64,000 bases of DNA from assembly GCA_026418275.1 (NCBI GenBank), contig JAOABQ010000112.1, forward strand, positions 62,001 through 126,000, written 5' to 3'. The stretch's first letter is position 1. The number at the start of each line of letters is the position of its first letter. The DNA is from Clostridia bacterium (GTDB lineage: Bacteria; Bacillota; Clostridia; Acetivibrionales; DSM-2933). Below are positions 62,188 through 64,000 of the stretch, piece after piece. Under the pieces are notes generated by a model that was given only the letters and a program-made list of their open reading frames with translations, was not told the origin of the DNA and ran no database searches. Made by a program: the position numbers and the translations under genes.

Positions 62188-62853
62188 ATGCTTTTTGGAT
62201 TTAATTCCATATATAAAGTTAAAATTGCTGGATTTATTGGTGATATTCATGCTGAAGATGCGTATGTCCAGCTTATTCTTACATTTTTTAAAGAGCGGGG
62301 AATAAAGGATATTTTTTGCATGGGAGATTTTTGTGACGGCTATGGTGATGTGGTAAGGGCTATTTCTCTTATCAAAAAATCAGGTGCTGTTTCAGTGCAA
62401 GGGAATCATGATCTGTGGTATATTTCAGGGATAATGCGGAATTTAGCTAATTCAACTCCTTCTGGAGAGCTTTCTTTGGAAACCACGGAATATATAAAGT
62501 CTTTACCTAAAATAGTCAATTTCAAGTCTGCAGCGGGGGAAGTATTGATCTGTCATGGCATTTTATCCAATGAAATGGCCAAGATAAACCCTGGTGATTT
62601 TGGTTATTCAATAGAAGCGAATATGGAATTACAGGAATTTATAAAGGGGTCTTACCCTCCGATTATGATAAATGGACACTCACATCGAAGAATGGTTAAA
62701 AAGATAGAAGGTAAAACAATTATCAATGTGGGAACTATTTTCCGTGATCATAATCCATGCTTTTGTATTATTGATTTTATAAAAAAAGAAGTATACTTTT
62801 ATGATTTGACAGACGATAGAGTTTGTAGTGAACCGGAATTATATATTTTTTGA
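62188..62853 (+). CDS. Metallophosphoesterase (calcineurin-like)
   Basis: 221 residues. ATG 62188 has GGAGG 7-8 bases upstream. All five metal motifs are present: GDIH, MGDFCDG, GNHD, CHG and GHSHR. It is a complete YfcE/ApaH-like phosphoesterase that would hydrolyse a phosphomono- or diester using two metal ions. The substrate is unknown. It starts about 90 bp after the recombinase and ends about 100 bp before the right junction, so it is element cargo. A weak A-rich promoter may lie in the gap. Confidence 0.88.
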   Translation: MLFGFNSIYKVKIAGFIGDIHAEDAYVQLILTFFKERGIKDIFCMGDFCDGYGDVVRAISLIKKSGAVSVQGNHDLWYISGIMRNLANSTPSGELSLETTEYIKSLPKIVNFKSAAGEVLICHGILSNEMAKINPGDFGYSIEANMELQEFIKGSYPPIMINGHSHRRMVKKIEGKTIINVGTIFRDHNPCFCIIDFIKKEVYFYDLTDDRVCSEPELYIF

Positions 62854-62941
62854 GGATATTACCATAATGGTTATTACATAAGAGGAGTGTGAGAGGGACT
62901 GTTTTGTGCGGCATTAGGGGCAATTCCCACCAATGTATCAG

Positions 62942-62975
62942 TGAGATTGCACACTCTCCAGAGAGTGCAACCGTT
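62942..62975 (-). other. Right attachment junction (attR-like)
   Basis: The + strand reads ATTGCACACTCT-CC-AGAGAGTGCAACC around CC 62958-62959. Left of the core is element DNA and right is asnB coding DNA. Arms TTGCACaCTCT and AGAGaGTGCAA give the dyad symmetry. Confidence 0.8.
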
Positions 62976-64000
62976 GCATCCTTTTTAATCTCACGGCAGA
63001 AAAGCCAGAGGGAGGAATCCACGTCCGCCATACCCGGTAGATCCCTTGCATCTACTGCATTCTTTAATGCCTCAACCAACTGAGGTGTATCAAAGTTAAT
63101 GTTATGATGAACAGTTTGAAATTCATCGGACATTCGTTTGACCCATGGGGTATCGCTGTTTGGTTGGAAATCGCTTGCTTTAAAATAACGGTCATTATCA
63201 ACATAATCAATGGAGTAGGTATGCAGTTTCCCTTTATCATTGGTTTTAAAATCATTGGATGTTATTGCACTAATTGCACTGGAATCCAAGCCACCGGATA
63301 AAAATGTACAAACGGGCACATCCGAAACAAGCTGACGATGAATAGAGTCAAGAACCAGTTCGCTTGTCTTTGAAATGGTGGTATCCAGGTCATCTGAATG
63401 GGGCATGCTTTTCAAGGACCAGTATTTTTTCCTATGAAGGCCATCCGTGTCGTAAATAATGCAGTGTGCAGGCCGTACTTCCCATATCCCTTTAAAAACT
63501 CCGTGTCCGGGAGTTCGTGCGGGACCTAATGCAAATATCTCTGCAAGGCCTTCCTGGTTAATTTCTGGCTTTACCAGGGGATGTGCCAAAACGGTTTTGA
63601 GTTCTGAACCAAAAATGAAGGAACTGCCGATTTGTGTATAAAAGAGCGGCTTAACCCCAAAACGGTCCCTGCCCATAAAAAAGGAGCGTTTTTTTTCGTC
63701 CCAAATACCAAAGGCATAAATACCGTTAAGATACTCTATACATTGGGGGCCCCATTCCATGTAAGAAACCAAAAGAACTTCAGTATCCGAATTACTTAAA
63801 AATCGATGACCTTTTGAAGCCAACTCCTTTCTTAAATCCTCTGTATTATAAAGTTCACCGTTATAAACGATAACATAAGCCGATTCTCCTTTATAACGAA
63901 CCATGGGCTGACTTCCGCCGGAAGGGTCAACAACAATAAGCCTTCGATGGGCAAGGGCGGTGTTCGGCGCAAACCAGAAACCTTCTGCATCAGGGCCTCT
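62958..64000 (-). pseudogene. asnB: 5' part of asparagine synthetase asnB (interrupted, runs past the window)
   Basis: The frame is open to the window edge, with RGPDAEGFWFAPNTALAHRRL near its start, so only about 30 N-terminal residues (with catalytic Cys2) lie outside. It holds the glutaminase domain (VYNGELYNTEDLRKEL, LLVSYMEWG) and the start of the synthetase domain with the pyrophosphate loop FLSGGLDSSAISA. It stops matching at D-A-T-V-A-L-S-G. The frame then reads some 60 codons of element DNA to a stop at 62777. Joined to 56598-57308 it gives about 610-620 residues, the usual AsnB length. The enzyme makes asparagine from aspartate, glutamine and ATP. Confidence 0.93.

Larger units (their letters stand above)
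57307..62957. mobile_element. 5.65-kb integrated element with serine recombinase, inserted in asnB
   Basis: The element is defined by two dyad junctions sharing core CC (57307-57308 and 62958-62959) that split one reading frame. Contents: MarR-type regulator (damaged), zinc alcohol dehydrogenase with two coat protein genes, a 70-residue protein, a large serine recombinase and a metallophosphoesterase. Excision through CC gives asnB codons TCT-GGT-GAA-TGT-GCA-GAC, that is S-G-E-C-A-D, in frame. The rejoined element ends form an attP-like palindrome with TGCACACTC arms. No phage structural, replication or conjugation gene is present. It resembles skin-type intervening elements of spore formers. 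Confidence 0.88.

Noticed and set aside
62777..62957. Alternative C-terminus of the asnB 5' half encoded by the element
   Set aside because: The frame runs by chance through non-coding element DNA and overlaps the end of the phosphoesterase gene on the other strand.
1..64000. CRISPR arrays, tRNA and rRNA genes
   Set aside because: No regularly spaced short repeats, no cloverleaf with a CCA-ready acceptor, and no rRNA-like blocks were found by reading. The repeat families are too few and too far apart for CRISPR.

Overview
The window reads as chromosome of a low-GC, anaerobic, motile, endospore-forming member of the Clostridia. Evidence from sequence: AT-rich intergenic DNA, strong AGGAGG-type ribosome sites, many GTG/TTG starts, sporulation genes (cwlD, CotF-type coat proteins), flagellin, a chemoreceptor, oxygen-sensitive radical SAM enzymes, and LexA boxes of the Gram-positive type (GAAC-N4-GTTC). 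The gene order mutS-mutL-miaA-hfq-lexA and the DUF5702/TadE pair recall cellulolytic clostridia (Acetivibrio/Ruminiclostridium relatives); that placement is an inference.

Layout. 0-5.7 kb: end of a probable D-Ala-D-Ala carboxypeptidase, a B12-binding radical SAM enzyme, and two Tad-type envelope/pilus proteins. 5.9-13.1 kb: a DNA repair and RNA block on the + strand (YlbF-like protein, mutS, a lipoprotein, mutL, miaA, hfq). 13.1-14.3 kb: divergent lexA and a yneA-like LysM division inhibitor sharing a control region with three LexA boxes. 14.4-31.3 kb: PilZ c-di-GMP receptor, a cysteine-rich small protein, cysteine desulfurase plus thiI, VanW-type protein, DUF2225 protein, AIR-synthase-like protein, a convergent membrane hydrolase, lepA, hemW, zupT and a single-chain purL. 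31.5-50.3 kb: MASE3 sensor kinase, a BlaI/M56 pair, a PMT glycosyltransferase, cwlD, a chemoreceptor, a CbiMN-CbiQ-CbiO cobalt/nickel ECF transporter, flagellin, a large PAS kinase and asd. 50.4-56.3 kb: a lipoprotein and a secreted/membrane lysozyme-like protein on the - strand, a glyoxalase-fold protein, a small unknown protein and an amino acid permease.

56.6-64.0 kb holds the most unusual feature. A glutamine-dependent asparagine synthetase gene (asnB, - strand) is cut into two by about 5.65 kb of foreign DNA. The break is exactly at a dyad-symmetric site inside the codons for the conserved S-G-E-C-A-D-E motif. The insert carries its own large serine recombinase, a 70-residue protein of unknown function just upstream of it, a MarR-type regulator with a premature stop, an operon of two CotF-like coat proteins plus a zinc alcohol dehydrogenase, and a metallophosphoesterase. 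Recombination between the two junctions at a shared GG/CC core would restore asnB exactly in frame. The arrangement resembles the sporulation intervening elements (skin and similar) of spore formers, with an asparagine synthetase as target.

Two families of short dispersed repeats lie between genes: family A (about 105 bp, four copies, ends CTAGTGC...GCACTAG, two internal hairpins) and family B (about 95 bp, three clear copies and one degraded, CGTGAAAA-type inverted ends). No tRNA, rRNA or CRISPR array was seen.
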